23,653 nt of DNA, from assembly GCA_029287105.1 (NCBI GenBank), contig JARFRT010000491.1, positions 1 through 23,653 on the forward strand. The letters run 5' to 3'. The DNA comes from Akkermansiaceae bacterium. GTDB lineage: Bacteria > Verrucomicrobiota > Verrucomicrobiia > Verrucomicrobiales > Akkermansiaceae. The position numbers were made by a program, and so were the translations under genes. Below, one piece after another: positions 13,909-22,153 of the stretch (the stretch's first letter is position 1; each line of letters begins with the position of its first letter). Under the pieces are notes generated by a model that saw nothing but the letters and a program-made list of their open reading frames with translations, was not told where the DNA came from and ran no database searches.

Positions 13909-14649
13909 CTATTTTTTTTGTGTGCATTTGAACGGCAGGGAGAGGAGGAAAAAAAACACGCCGGCCAGGCCGATCAGAATGAGTATATATATAGGCCAGC
14001 CCGGCATGACATCGAGCAGACTGGCCCCGGTGGGTTTTCTCATGAGAAAGCCAAAGTTGGTTTTCAGGGCGAGATTGACCAGGAATGCGCTGCCTGCGTA
14101 GACCAGTACCCAGACGAAGGCGGTCATTGCCGCCCCGGGGCGTGGCCTCCAGCCGAGTCCGAGCGGCAAAAGCAGGGCGGTGACCACAATCACGCCGTGT
14201 TGGAGAAAAAAGGATAAAAAGACGGGATGGGGGAAATCATAGGCAAGGTTCGGCGTCAGCAGTCCCTGCAAGGTTCCCGCCAACCCCCAAAAGTAGGAGA
14301 GTTCGCAGAGTAGCGGGTGTCGCGTGATCAGGGCGAAGCCACACAGGAAAGCCGCGATGTCGCAGAGGTGGAACGGGATGACGGAATCCAGCGATAATGC
14401 GCCGCCCATCATTTCCCAGGCGGCGAGATTGAAGGGGTAGGCAGCGAAACAGCAGAATGCCAGCAGGGTGATACCTGATTTGGCGCGTGCCGAATATTCA
14501 TTTTTTCTACACTGGCGGATGGTCAGGAATGCGACCGCGGCGAGTGAGACCAACACCCCGACGTGTCCCAGACCATAAAGTTCGAATGCAGCAAGCATGC
14601 CTTTTACTAGGCCTAATTGCTCCTTGATGAAACTGTAAACTTGAAACAT
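13909..14649 (-). CDS. YwaF/TIGR02206-family integral membrane protein
   Basis: About 246 aa with roughly seven TM helices. Family marks: FELYGLGHVGVL near the N-terminus, IPFHLCDIAAF, YFWGLAGTLQGLLTPN, the Asn-rich NFGFLMRKPTGASLLD loop, and WPIYILIL before the last helix. The family is widespread in Firmicutes and other bacteria, and I know of no assigned biochemical function. The start is uncertain. GTG at 14661 and ATG at 14649 give a 17-21 residue N-terminal extension; ATG at 14598 would match the usual family start and leave about 79 bp for divergent promoters. It is divergent from the AddA-like gene. Confidence 0.8.
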   Translation of the reverse strand: MFQVYSFIKEQLGLVKGMLAAFELYGLGHVGVLVSLAAVAFLTIRQCRKNEYSARAKSGITLLAFCCFAAYPFNLAAWEMMGGALSLDSVIPFHLCDIAAFLCGFALITRHPLLCELSYFWGLAGTLQGLLTPNLAYDFPHPVFLSFFLQHGVIVVTALLLPLGLGWRPRPGAAMTAFVWVLVYAGSAFLVNLALKTNFGFLMRKPTGASLLDVMPGWPIYILILIGLAGVFFFLLSLPFKCTQKK

Positions 14650-14677
14650 TCCACGGTGCACGGTTCAATGGCGTTCC

Positions 14678-17600
14678 ATGCGAGGCACTATTCAGAGTAC
14701 GATGATCCGCGCCTCTGCAGGTAGTGGCAAGACCTGGCAACTGGCCAACCGGTTTCTTGCCTTGATGGTGTTAGGTGTCGCTCCGGAGAAAATCATCGCG
14801 CTGACATTCACGCGCAAGGCGGCAGGCGAGTTCACCGGGCGGATCATGACGCGGCTGGCTGTGGGCGCGAGCCATGATGATGGTGCGAGGGCACTGACTG
14901 ACGAGTTGCAAAAAATCATTTGCGGGACTGATTCCATACCGGCACTGGTTGCCGGGTCGTCCATCGATCTTCCGCCCATGGACAAGGCGTTCTTCCAGGG
15001 TAAGCTGGAAGAACTCATTGCCTCGCTTGATCGCCTGGCCTTGTCGACGCTCGACAGTTATTTCGTGCGTATCGTGCGCAACTTTGCGCTCGAGTTGGGA
15101 CTGAGTGGTTTTGATCTGATGGAAGAATCGGCCGTCTCCGCCGAGCGACTGAGCGTGATGGCCCGTATCTTTTCCAACCAGCAAACCAGCCAGCCTGAGC
15201 GTGAGGCATTTCTGCAATCGTTTAAACAGGCGACCTGGGGAGAGGAGGAGAACAGGCTGTGCAAGACGCTGGAGGACTTTGTCAAAAAACACCAGAACCG
15301 CTGGCTCGCTGCGCCGCAGGCTGAGCGCTGGGGCGGGAAGGATCTGCTTTGGACAGACGGCTGCCCCTATGCGCAGGGGGATATTCGGGAGCTGGCCCGC
15401 AAGCTGCGTAAAATGTTAGGTAAGCCGAGCAGCCCTCATGTGGTTTATATGAAAGGCTGGATCAAACTTTGTGACATCCTCGAGGATTACGTGCCGGGCA
15501 CGCCGGTCAACGCCAACGCCCAGTTGAAGCGCGCGGTGCCGCTTTGGGCCGATTACGCCGGTGGCGGGCTGGTCGAAGAGAAAAACAAGTATGAAATCTC
15601 TGCTGAACTGGGTGCCGTAATGACTCAGCTCATAGGTGCCTATATTCAATCTGAGATCGAGGTCCGGATGAGGCGCACCCAGGGACTCTACGCCGTCATC
15701 AGCGCCTACGAGCAGAGCTATCACCAACAGGTGCGCAGCCGCGGACGGCTTTGTTTTTCCGACCTCACCCTGCTCCTTGCCGGTGAGGGGGCGATGAGGA
15801 TCTGGAATGAAGAGTCGCGCAACCTGATTGATTACCGTCTCGATGCCCGTTACGACCACTGGATGTTAGATGAGTTTCAGGATACCAGTCAGCCGCAGTG
15901 GAAGGCGATAGGGAATCTGGTGGATGAAATCATGCAGGACCCGGAAGGTCAGCGGTCGGTCTTTGTGGTCGGCGACAGCAAGCAAAGCATCTACGGCTGG
16001 CGTGGTGGCGAGCCGAAACTTTTTGACGACTTGCAGGAGCACTACGGCGATCGTCTTGCCGAGTGGGACATGGACCGTTCCTTCCGCTCGTCGCAGAAGG
16101 TGTTGGATCTGGTCAATGCCGTCTGTGATTTGTCGGCGGACAAATGGCGTGGGATTTTCCCGTCTGCGGCGATCGACCGGTGGGTGTATCACACGCATGA
16201 ACCTGACCGGGAGAAGCCCGGGCACACCCTGGTCTTGGAAACGGGTGTCGACGCCAAGGAGTCAAGTAGCGACGAAAAAACGGCTGCGCGTTATGCCTGT
16301 ATGAAGGCGCTGGTTGAGAAAGTCGACCCGATCAACCAGGGTCTCACCTGTGCCGTCCTGGTGAGCAAAAACGCGCAGGTCACCGAGATTGTGGACTACT
16401 TGCGCCGTGAGTTACCGCAGGTTCCGGTGGCCTCGGAGTCGGAAACCGTGGTTGCCGATGGCCCGGAAGGATCGGCTATCCTCGATCTGTTCCGGTGGTT
16501 GCGCAACCCGGCGCATCATTTGGGTCGATTGCACGTCGGGTTTTCACCCCTCGGAAAGATTCTCAAGGAACTCAGCTCGACGGAGGAGCCCGGCGGACAA
16601 TGGCACTGGCTGACCGGGCAGGTGGCCCGGGGCGGGGTCGAGCCGCTGGTGAAACGCATCATTTCCGCCCTGCGTGAGCAAGTGGCGATCTCAGCCTACG
16701 GCGAATCAAGGCTCAACGAAATCCTTGCCGCGGCCAATGACTTTTCCACCCAGGGCGGCAGTATCGACGAGTGGGTGCATCTGCTCGAATCCCGGTCGCT
16801 GCGCGAGACGACCCGCGAGGGGATGATCCAGGTGATGACCGTCCACAAATGCAAGGGCCTCGGGTTTGATGTCGTTATCCTGCCCGAACTCGGCGGACGG
16901 AGTAAATTCACCGATGCCGGTCGGCTTGACGCCTTGGAACGGAAAGGTCAGCTCGGGGCGACCGAGTATATCATCAAAAAGCCGTCCCAGGAAATTTGTG
17001 CAGCCGACAGCGCACTCAAGTCGATGATGGACACCTGGCAGGTCGATCAATGTTACGAGCGCTTTTGCAACCTCTACGTGGCGCTCACCCGTGCCGTGCA
17101 CGCCACCTACTGCATCATCGACCCTGTTCGCGAGGGATGGAGTTGTCAGGAGAAGTATGACGATTGGATACGTGAGGCGACCGCGCGTGCTGGCGGGGCC
17201 GGGATGACGCTGGGTGGAGAAAGCTACGGTGTGCTATTTGAGTCGGGGCAATGGATGGGATCAGGAGTCGGGGGGCAGGAGGCAGGAGACAGGAAAGAAG
17301 CTTCTGCCAAAATCCTTCCCGCCACTCCGCGTATGGGTCGGAAGGTGGCCAGCGGGGCTAAGAAATACCAGGCAGGCACCATCCTCAATCACGGTAAGGG
17401 CATGCGGTTTGGCAACTACGTGCATCAGCACTTCGAGAAAATCACCTGGCTCGACGCACTTCCCGAACTGCCGGATTCTGCATCGGGTCGCGCAGTTATG
17501 GAAAGTATCCAGTCATCTGACATCCAGCCCTATTTTAAGAAACCCACAGGCGAGTATCAGCTTTTACGCGAACAACCCTTCGAGACCCAACACGACGGCC

Positions 17601-17839
17601 AATGGATCAGCGGTATCATCGACCGCGCCGTCATCCTGCTGGAAAACGGCAAACCCACCCGCGTCACTATCATCGACTTCAAAACCGACACCGGTGAAAC
17701 CGCCGATTCCTTACGTGAAAAGTACGCCGAGCAGCTCGACACCTACCGCCAGGCCATGGCCGAGATCACCGGCGTGGCGGTTGAAAACATCACCTGCCTG
17801 CTGCTCTCGACCGCCTTAAAAGAGATGGTTGTGGTATAG
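14678..17839 (+). CDS. AddA/RecB-like UvrD-family helicase with C-terminal PD-(D/E)XK nuclease
   Basis: A 1053-aa double-strand-break end-processing enzyme. Helicase motifs in order: Walker A ASAGSGKT (residues 12-19), ALTFTRKAAGE (about 41-51), motif II DEFQDTSQ (398-405), motif III VVGDSKQSIYGWRG (430-443), DRSFRSS, then HKCKGLGFD (723-731) and VALTRA (801-806). The C-terminal nuclease has GIIDR (979-983) and the catalytic DFKTD (1000-1004), then a QLDTYRQAM helix. Length is slightly below usual AddA (about 1,200). No AddB/RecC partner is adjacent; it could be elsewhere or this could be an orphan. A purine-rich repeat codes a low-complexity linker at about 861-874. The ATG at 14678 keeps the strand before Walker A; no Shine-Dalgarno. 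It is convergent with the Deg-like pair (11 bp apart). Confidence 0.9.
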   Translation: MRGTIQSTMIRASAGSGKTWQLANRFLALMVLGVAPEKIIALTFTRKAAGEFTGRIMTRLAVGASHDDGARALTDELQKIICGTDSIPALVAGSSIDLPPMDKAFFQGKLEELIASLDRLALSTLDSYFVRIVRNFALELGLSGFDLMEESAVSAERLSVMARIFSNQQTSQPEREAFLQSFKQATWGEEENRLCKTLEDFVKKHQNRWLAAPQAERWGGKDLLWTDGCPYAQGDIRELARKLRKMLGKPSSPHVVYMKGWIKLCDILEDYVPGTPVNANAQLKRAVPLWADYAGGGLVEEKNKYEISAELGAVMTQLIGAYIQSEIEVRMRRTQGLYAVISAYEQSYHQQVRSRGRLCFSDLTLLLAGEGAMRIWNEESRNLIDYRLDARYDHWMLDEFQDTSQPQWKAIGNLVDEIMQDPEGQRSVFVVGDSKQSIYGWRGGEPKLFDDLQEHYGDRLAEWDMDRSFRSSQKVLDLVNAVCDLSADKWRGIFPSAAIDRWVYHTHEPDREKPGHTLVLETGVDAKESSSDEKTAARYACMKALVEKVDPINQGLTCAVLVSKNAQVTEIVDYLRRELPQVPVASESETVVADGPEGSAILDLFRWLRNPAHHLGRLHVGFSPLGKILKELSSTEEPGGQWHWLTGQVARGGVEPLVKRIISALREQVAISAYGESRLNEILAAANDFSTQGGSIDEWVHLLESRSLRETTREGMIQVMTVHKCKGLGFDVVILPELGGRSKFTDAGRLDALERKGQLGATEYIIKKPSQEICAADSALKSMMDTWQVDQCYERFCNLYVALTRAVHATYCIIDPVREGWSCQEKYDDWIREATARAGGAGMTLGGESYGVLFESGQWMGSGVGGQEAGDRKEASAKILPATPRMGRKVASGAKKYQAGTILNHGKGMRFGNYVHQHFEKITWLDALPELPDSASGRAVMESIQSSDIQPYFKKPTGEYQLLREQPFETQHDGQWISGIIDRAVILLENGKPTRVTIIDFKTDTGETADSLREKYAEQLDTYRQAMAEITGVAVENITCLLLSTALKEMVVV
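17263..17297 (+). repeat. Purine-rich low-complexity repeat inside the AddA-like gene
   Basis: Imperfect tandem units of the type GGAGTCGG, GGCAGGA, GGCAGGA, GACAGGA make up a 35-bp, almost pure purine tract. It encodes a Gly/Glu/Asp linker (GSGVGGQEAGDRKEA) between the helicase core and the nuclease domain. The block GGAGTCGGGGG recurs in the intergenic repeat near 19436-19445. Confidence 0.55.
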
Positions 17840-17850
17840 GGGGAGGTTGT

Positions 17851-19374
17851 TCACTCCCTCGAAAGCGCGGGGATTCCGCGTTTCAGCAGTTCGGAATCGA
17901 CGAAGTCGGAGGCGGTGGCATCGAGGAAGATGGTCTTTGGTGGCCCGTGGGCGAACTCAATGGTGTGCAGACCATCGGGGCCGGGGGTTTGGAATGCCTT
18001 GATCAGTGAGGGAATGTCGGCAATGGGCTGACCGTTCACTTGGTTGATGATGAAGTTGCGCAGGCGTTCGTAGCCGGTGGTGGCTGGCGTCGGGATGGTG
18101 GCGCTGAGGAAGACGAGTTTGTTGCGCCCCTCCTCGTAGTCTTCCGGCGACGAGATGACGTCGAGCAGATTGAGCGGCGCCTTGCTTTCCCAGTCGGTCC
18201 CAAAGGCTTTCAGGTAGGTGGCGGTGAGTTCTTGGAAAATGAAGCCGCCTTTGACGAGGTAGCGCGGCGCCTGATCAAACGTGTGCGATGCGATCAGGCG
18301 TTTCCCGGGGCGGGCGAGGGTGGCGGTGATCTGCTTCTCTTCGCCCTTCCTCAGCACGGTGAGCTTGATGGTGTCACCCACCTTGTGGGTCCCGCGGATG
18401 AGGTGACTCCAGAAAATCCTGCCGTAGTTGGCGTCCGAGTAGTAGCCGCGGCGGCCGATGTCTTGGTCGTCGATTTTGATAATCACATCCCCTTTTTCGA
18501 TCCCGGCTTTTTCGGCGGCGCTGTTTTTTCGGATGCGGGTGACGTAGAGGCCTCCGACATCGTCAGAGAGTTTCAGCCAGGCCCGGAAATTCGGGTCGAC
18601 GGTGCTGCTGATGGCGATGCCTAACGAGGGGAACCCGGCGTATTCGTTGTCGGCGGTGTCGGCGAGGAATGCGGCGATGATTTCCGGTGCCATGACGTCG
18701 ATGATCTGGTCCTTGGAGCTGTAGCTGGTCAGCAGGCCGAGCAGCTTTCCGTTGCGGATGACCGGCAGGGTGAAGCTGCTGGTGGCACTTTGCATCGAGC
18801 CTTTGGCCTCGTAGGTCAGGAAGTAATGGCCCTCGGCGAAGCTGGACACGATGTCGACGCTCTGGATGGTGGCCTGGGTGACCAGGGGCATGCCGTTGTC
18901 TTCCAACTGCCAGACGTCGACCTCGTCACCAATCTTGGCCGGGCCGCCGAGCGTAAGAGGCTTCAGGCCTTTGAAAAACCCCTCGGTGTCGCCGTTGTCG
19001 GGCTCCAGCAGGGCGAGGTTGGCTTCGTAGTCGATGGCCACGACCTTGGCGGGGAGTGTGCGTGTGCTATCGGCATTTTCCAGCTCGATGTAGGTAACGT
19101 CGGTCGCCATCTCGGCCGTGGTGAGCACGCGGTTGCCGCTGAGCAGGGCACCGAGAGCGCGTCGTTTTTTAGGCGGGGATTTGTCCCATGGCTGCGCAGC
19201 ACTCCACCTTTGCAAGGTGGTGTTGATCCGGATGACCGATGTTTCGACGGAAAGAGCCGGAGCGGTTGACTCGGCGGCGGCGTCAGGGCTTTGGCCGCTG
19301 CTAATCGCGCAGGACTTTTTATCACAGCAACTGGCGATGACGAATAGGGCGATGATGACGGTGAGGAATTTCAT
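17851..19374 (-). CDS. Inactive Deg/HtrA-like lipoprotein with PDZ domains (pseudoprotease)
   Basis: A 507-aa paralogue of the gene just upstream. The N-terminus has a lipobox (I13-A-S-C16), so it is probably membrane-anchored. A trypsin-like fold follows at about 50-230, but aligned with its neighbour all three catalytic residues are changed: the TNAHVV position reads TTAEMA (His to Glu88), DLALLE reads NLALLE (Asp to Asn119), and GNSGGPVI reads SSFTLPVI (Ser to Phe201). PDZ1 begins near 270 (GGLYVTRIRKNSAAEKAG); a GGFIF segment and a second PDZ-like region (INQVNGQPIADIPSL) follow, an order resembling plant DEG2/DEG9. The frame is long and intact, so this is a non-catalytic protein rather than a decayed gene. 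It lies 72 bp after the active paralogue. Confidence 0.85.
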   Translation of the reverse strand: MKFLTVIIALFVIASCCDKKSCAISSGQSPDAAAESTAPALSVETSVIRINTTLQRWSAAQPWDKSPPKKRRALGALLSGNRVLTTAEMATDVTYIELENADSTRTLPAKVVAIDYEANLALLEPDNGDTEGFFKGLKPLTLGGPAKIGDEVDVWQLEDNGMPLVTQATIQSVDIVSSFAEGHYFLTYEAKGSMQSATSSFTLPVIRNGKLLGLLTSYSSKDQIIDVMAPEIIAAFLADTADNEYAGFPSLGIAISSTVDPNFRAWLKLSDDVGGLYVTRIRKNSAAEKAGIEKGDVIIKIDDQDIGRRGYYSDANYGRIFWSHLIRGTHKVGDTIKLTVLRKGEEKQITATLARPGKRLIASHTFDQAPRYLVKGGFIFQELTATYLKAFGTDWESKAPLNLLDVISSPEDYEEGRNKLVFLSATIPTPATTGYERLRNFIINQVNGQPIADIPSLIKAFQTPGPDGLHTIEFAHGPPKTIFLDATASDFVDSELLKRGIPALSRE

Positions 19375-19383
19375 GAATTGGAA

Positions 19384-19445
19384 AAGTCGGGAGGTCTGGA
19401 AGTCTGGAAGTCGGGAAGTCGGGAAGTCGGGAAGGGAGTCGGGGG
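19384..19445. repeat. GGAAGTCG octamer tandem repeat between the Deg-like genes
   Basis: The plus strand carries consecutive 8-bp units GGAAGTCT (19398), GGAAGTCG (19406, 19414, 19422), then degenerate units on both sides. It takes up almost all of the 72 bp between the active Deg stop (19447) and the pseudoprotease start (19374). On the transcribed minus strand this gives a pyrimidine-rich leader (repeats of CGACTTCC) with no Shine-Dalgarno. Confidence 0.85.
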
Positions 19446-19446
19446 C

Positions 19447-20973
19447 TTATTTTGTAAGGTGTGAGGGGTTGGCTATGCCGTAGTTGGTTTGGGTGCGTTG
19501 GCTGGCTTCAGCGGCTTTGTTTCCGGGGATGACGATGGGGCGTTCGATGCCCTCGCATTTGATGATAAAGAACTCGGGTGCTTGCTCGGGATGAAGCAGC
19601 GCGTGGGCTTGTTCCAACGAGGTCACTTTTTCTCCGTTGATGGACTCGACGGCGGTTCCGACGTGGCTGTTGATGTGGGTGTTCACCGGGTCGGCGAGCA
19701 CGCGGGTGAGGATCACGATGTCTTGCCGTTCTTTGAAAATCGCTTCATCGACGTAATGGGCGAAGAGACGGCGGACGCGAGTGTTGGTGAAGCTGTGGGC
19801 TGCGTAGAGGTTGCGGTCGAGCGGTTGGAAGACGAGGCCGGCGAAGGTGGTGTAGCGCGGTTTCACGTCATACTGGGCGGCATACATCCGGCTCGGGGGG
19901 AAGGGCTTGAGGGTACAGGAACGGGTTAACGCTTTGCCCTCGCGAATGATGCTGAGTTGGATGGTGTCGCCGGAGAACTTGCGTTCCACGATTTCGTTCA
20001 TGTTCACCTTTTCGCCGTCGATGAGGATGTTACCGGCGGCATCCACGGCGTTGCCATTGATGGCGGTGAGGATGTCATTGTTTTCCAAGACGCCGTCGCA
20101 CGGGCCGTCGGGAGTCACCGATGCGACCAGGACACCGGGTGAGTTCTGGCCGAGGCCGAATTTTTTCCGCATGGCGGGGTTGAACATCGGGAACGAGGCG
20201 ATTCCGAGATCGACGTACTGGTCATAGTGGCCGTCCTCGATGTCTTTGAGGAAGCGGTTGACGACCGGGGTGGGGATCATGTAGCCGGTGTTATCGGCGG
20301 AGCGCAGTCCCTGGAATGCGACGCCGATCACCTTGTCGTTTTGGATCACGGGTCCACCGGAGTTCCCTGGGTTGATGGCGGCATCGATCTGAACCACGAG
20401 GTGCTGGTCGGAGCGCGAGTGGCTGTAGGAACTGAAGTCGATCCGGGAAACGACGCCGCGGGTCACGGAAATGCGGTCTCCTCCCACCGGGTAACCGATC
20501 ACACGGACCTGGCTTTCGAGCTTGGGCACGCTGCCGATTTGAAGGGGCTTGAGCCCGAGAAAGGGGGTGAAGTCGTCAACCTCGAGCAGGGCCAGATCGC
20601 AGTCGTGGGCGATATGGATGATTTTGGCAGGGTGCTTGCGAGGAGATCCGTGTACGGTGATGAGCAGTCGGCGGGCATTGGAAACAACGTGGGCGTTGGT
20701 GAGGAAGCGGTTGGAGCCGATCAGGAAGCCGGTGCCGATCCCGCCGCTGAAGCGTCCAGCTTTCCAGGGTTCCTTGTAATTAGGCACTTGGGTGGCGGCC
20801 TCGATGCGGACGATTGAGCCGTAATTGCCTTGTGCCAGAGCGGTGGTCCGGGGGGCGAGTGGTGCCAGGGGGGCCAGCGGGTTGTTCTGCTGTGCGGAAG
20901 CCGTGGTGAGTGGCGCCAGCAGGGCTAGTGCGGCGTGGATCGGCGGTCTAATCAAGGACGATGGCTTAATCAT
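19447..20973 (-). CDS. Secreted Deg/HtrA-type serine protease with two PDZ-like domains
   Basis: A 508-aa protein. A signal peptide (hydrophobic AALALLAPL, likely cut after ASA at about residue 27) is followed by a Pro/Leu/Ala-repeat linker (LAPLAPLAP), so it is periplasmic or outer-membrane facing. The trypsin-like domain has a complete triad: His95 (TNAHVV), Asp126 (CDLALLE) and Ser205 (NPGNSGGPVI). PDZ1 starts near 278 (PGVLVASVTPDGP), then come an AGLVFQPL segment and a C-terminal PDZ-like region with the VESINGEKVTSLEQA motif at about 450-465. This protease-PDZ-PDZ order resembles plant DEG2/DEG9 more than E. coli DegP. It is first of a two-gene set with the inactive paralogue. The ATG at 20973 has no Shine-Dalgarno. 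Confidence 0.92.
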   Translation of the reverse strand: MIKPSSLIRPPIHAALALLAPLTTASAQQNNPLAPLAPLAPRTTALAQGNYGSIVRIEAATQVPNYKEPWKAGRFSGGIGTGFLIGSNRFLTNAHVVSNARRLLITVHGSPRKHPAKIIHIAHDCDLALLEVDDFTPFLGLKPLQIGSVPKLESQVRVIGYPVGGDRISVTRGVVSRIDFSSYSHSRSDQHLVVQIDAAINPGNSGGPVIQNDKVIGVAFQGLRSADNTGYMIPTPVVNRFLKDIEDGHYDQYVDLGIASFPMFNPAMRKKFGLGQNSPGVLVASVTPDGPCDGVLENNDILTAINGNAVDAAGNILIDGEKVNMNEIVERKFSGDTIQLSIIREGKALTRSCTLKPFPPSRMYAAQYDVKPRYTTFAGLVFQPLDRNLYAAHSFTNTRVRRLFAHYVDEAIFKERQDIVILTRVLADPVNTHINSHVGTAVESINGEKVTSLEQAHALLHPEQAPEFFIIKCEGIERPIVIPGNKAAEASQRTQTNYGIANPSHLTK

Positions 20974-21081
20974 GCGGGGAAACTACGGTGATTTGACGTG
21001 ATTGAAAGCGGGAAAACCAGGATGGGTGAAGTTTTCCTTATTCGGTATTCAGTTTTTGGAATCTGGTGGTTAGTTTAGGGC
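20974..21081. promoter_or_regulatory. Divergent promoter region, Deg protease / glycosyltransferase
   Basis: 108 bp between divergent starts, more AT-rich than the flanking genes. A TTGACG on the plus strand at about 20994 resembles a -35 box, but no -10 box lies at the right distance. No hairpin or operator palindrome was seen. Confidence 0.4.
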
Positions 21082-22131
21082 ATGTCCAAGCTTCCGGATG
21101 CTGTGCCATGCCCTGAAAAGCCGCCTTTACACCTCAAGGGAGGCTATCTTTGTGTTGCCGCGCCGGTGGATTTTTCAGAGGCCTGTTTCTCGGTTCCTGC
21201 GCTCAGGGCTTTAAGAAGTTTCCGGCCCCAAGCGACGCTTTGCGTCCTCTGTCCGGAGTCGCAGGTGGCGGTATGGAAGACGCTGGGCGAGTTGAATGGC
21301 ATCATTGTCTATCCCGACCATGCATCGGCGCGGCAAATCGCGAAAATCCTGAAGTCGGAGGAGCTTGAATTTGAATCGGCAATCTCCTGGGAAGCGGGTG
21401 AGGCGGCCAAAGCATTTGCCCGTGTTCGGATTTTGCAGCGGCTGGGTTATCCCGCTGCCGGACTTGGCAGGTATTTGACGGATACGGTGGAGGTTGTTCT
21501 CTCCCCGGGGCCGATCACGCACCGGGTCAGGCATTATTTGAATTTTGTCCGGAAACTGGGTGGGGATGCGTTTGTGAAGAGTCACTTTGAGCCGCCGCCC
21601 CTGGCCCCGGCTCCCGAGGTCATACGCATCGCACTGTCGCCCGGTTCCGAGTATGGTGCGACGTACCAGTGGCCATTGGCGAAGATGAAGGAAGTGGTGG
21701 ATGGTATCGACGCGCGTTATACCGGCGTGGAATGGGTGATTTTGGGCGGAGGTGGCAACCGGGCTTGTGGCGACCAAGCCGCTGAGTTGGAGGCGATGCT
21801 GGAGGTTGAGGTGAAAAACTACGCGAAGGAATGGGACAGGGAAAAAACGATGCATGCGCTACAGCACTGCAGTGCGCTGTTAGCCTGTGATGGTGAGCTG
21901 GCGCATCTCGCCGCGCATGTGGGCTTGCCAGCGGCGGTGATATTCGGGCCGAACGAGCCAGCGTGGAAACGTCCACTGGGCAAGCAAAGCCTTGTGGTTC
22001 GCGAGCACGTCGCCTGCAGTCCTTGTTATCTGGCACGATGTCCTCTCGACCACCGATGTCAGAATGACGTGACGGTGGAGATGGTCGTGGCGGCGCTTGA
22101 AGCGGCGCTTGCAGTGCGGCACTCGGGTTGA
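21082..22131 (+). CDS. Glycosyltransferase family 9 (heptosyltransferase-like)
   Basis: A 349-aa GT-B fold enzyme related to ADP-heptose:LPS heptosyltransferases (WaaC/WaaF), which extend the LPS core at the inner face of the inner membrane. The N-terminal domain shows the SVPALRALRSFRPQATLCVLCPE pattern in shortened form. The C-terminal domain has the LSPGSEYG substrate-binding loop, a WVILGGGGN strand, LLACDGELAHLAAHVGLPA (family motif D-[ST/G]-x-x-x-H) and IFGPNEPAWKRP. It ends with a Cys-rich segment (CSPCYLARCPLDHRCQND) typical of WaaF-like proteins. The sugar donor and acceptor cannot be told. It is a single gene, convergent with metG 22 bp away. Confidence 0.88.
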   Translation: MSKLPDAVPCPEKPPLHLKGGYLCVAAPVDFSEACFSVPALRALRSFRPQATLCVLCPESQVAVWKTLGELNGIIVYPDHASARQIAKILKSEELEFESAISWEAGEAAKAFARVRILQRLGYPAAGLGRYLTDTVEVVLSPGPITHRVRHYLNFVRKLGGDAFVKSHFEPPPLAPAPEVIRIALSPGSEYGATYQWPLAKMKEVVDGIDARYTGVEWVILGGGGNRACGDQAAELEAMLEVEVKNYAKEWDREKTMHALQHCSALLACDGELAHLAAHVGLPAAVIFGPNEPAWKRPLGKQSLVVREHVACSPCYLARCPLDHRCQNDVTVEMVVAALEAALAVRHSG

Positions 22132-22139
22132 CGGTGGTT

Positions 22140-22153
22140 GGCGGCGGGCCGCC
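22140..22153. terminator. GC hairpin between convergent genes
   Basis: GGCGG-CGGG-CCGCC forms a 5-bp stem with a 4-nt loop in the 22-bp gap between the glycosyltransferase stop and the metG stop (22154). It has no T-tract on either strand, so at most it is a weak bidirectional terminator. Confidence 0.3.

Noticed and set aside
17851..19374. Calling the second Deg-like gene a decaying pseudogene
   Set aside because: The frame is full length with no internal stop, the lipobox and PDZ regions are well formed, and the replaced catalytic positions are single substitutions rather than frame damage.
19384..19445. CRISPR array
   Set aside because: The repeat unit is 8 bp and directly tandem with no spacers.
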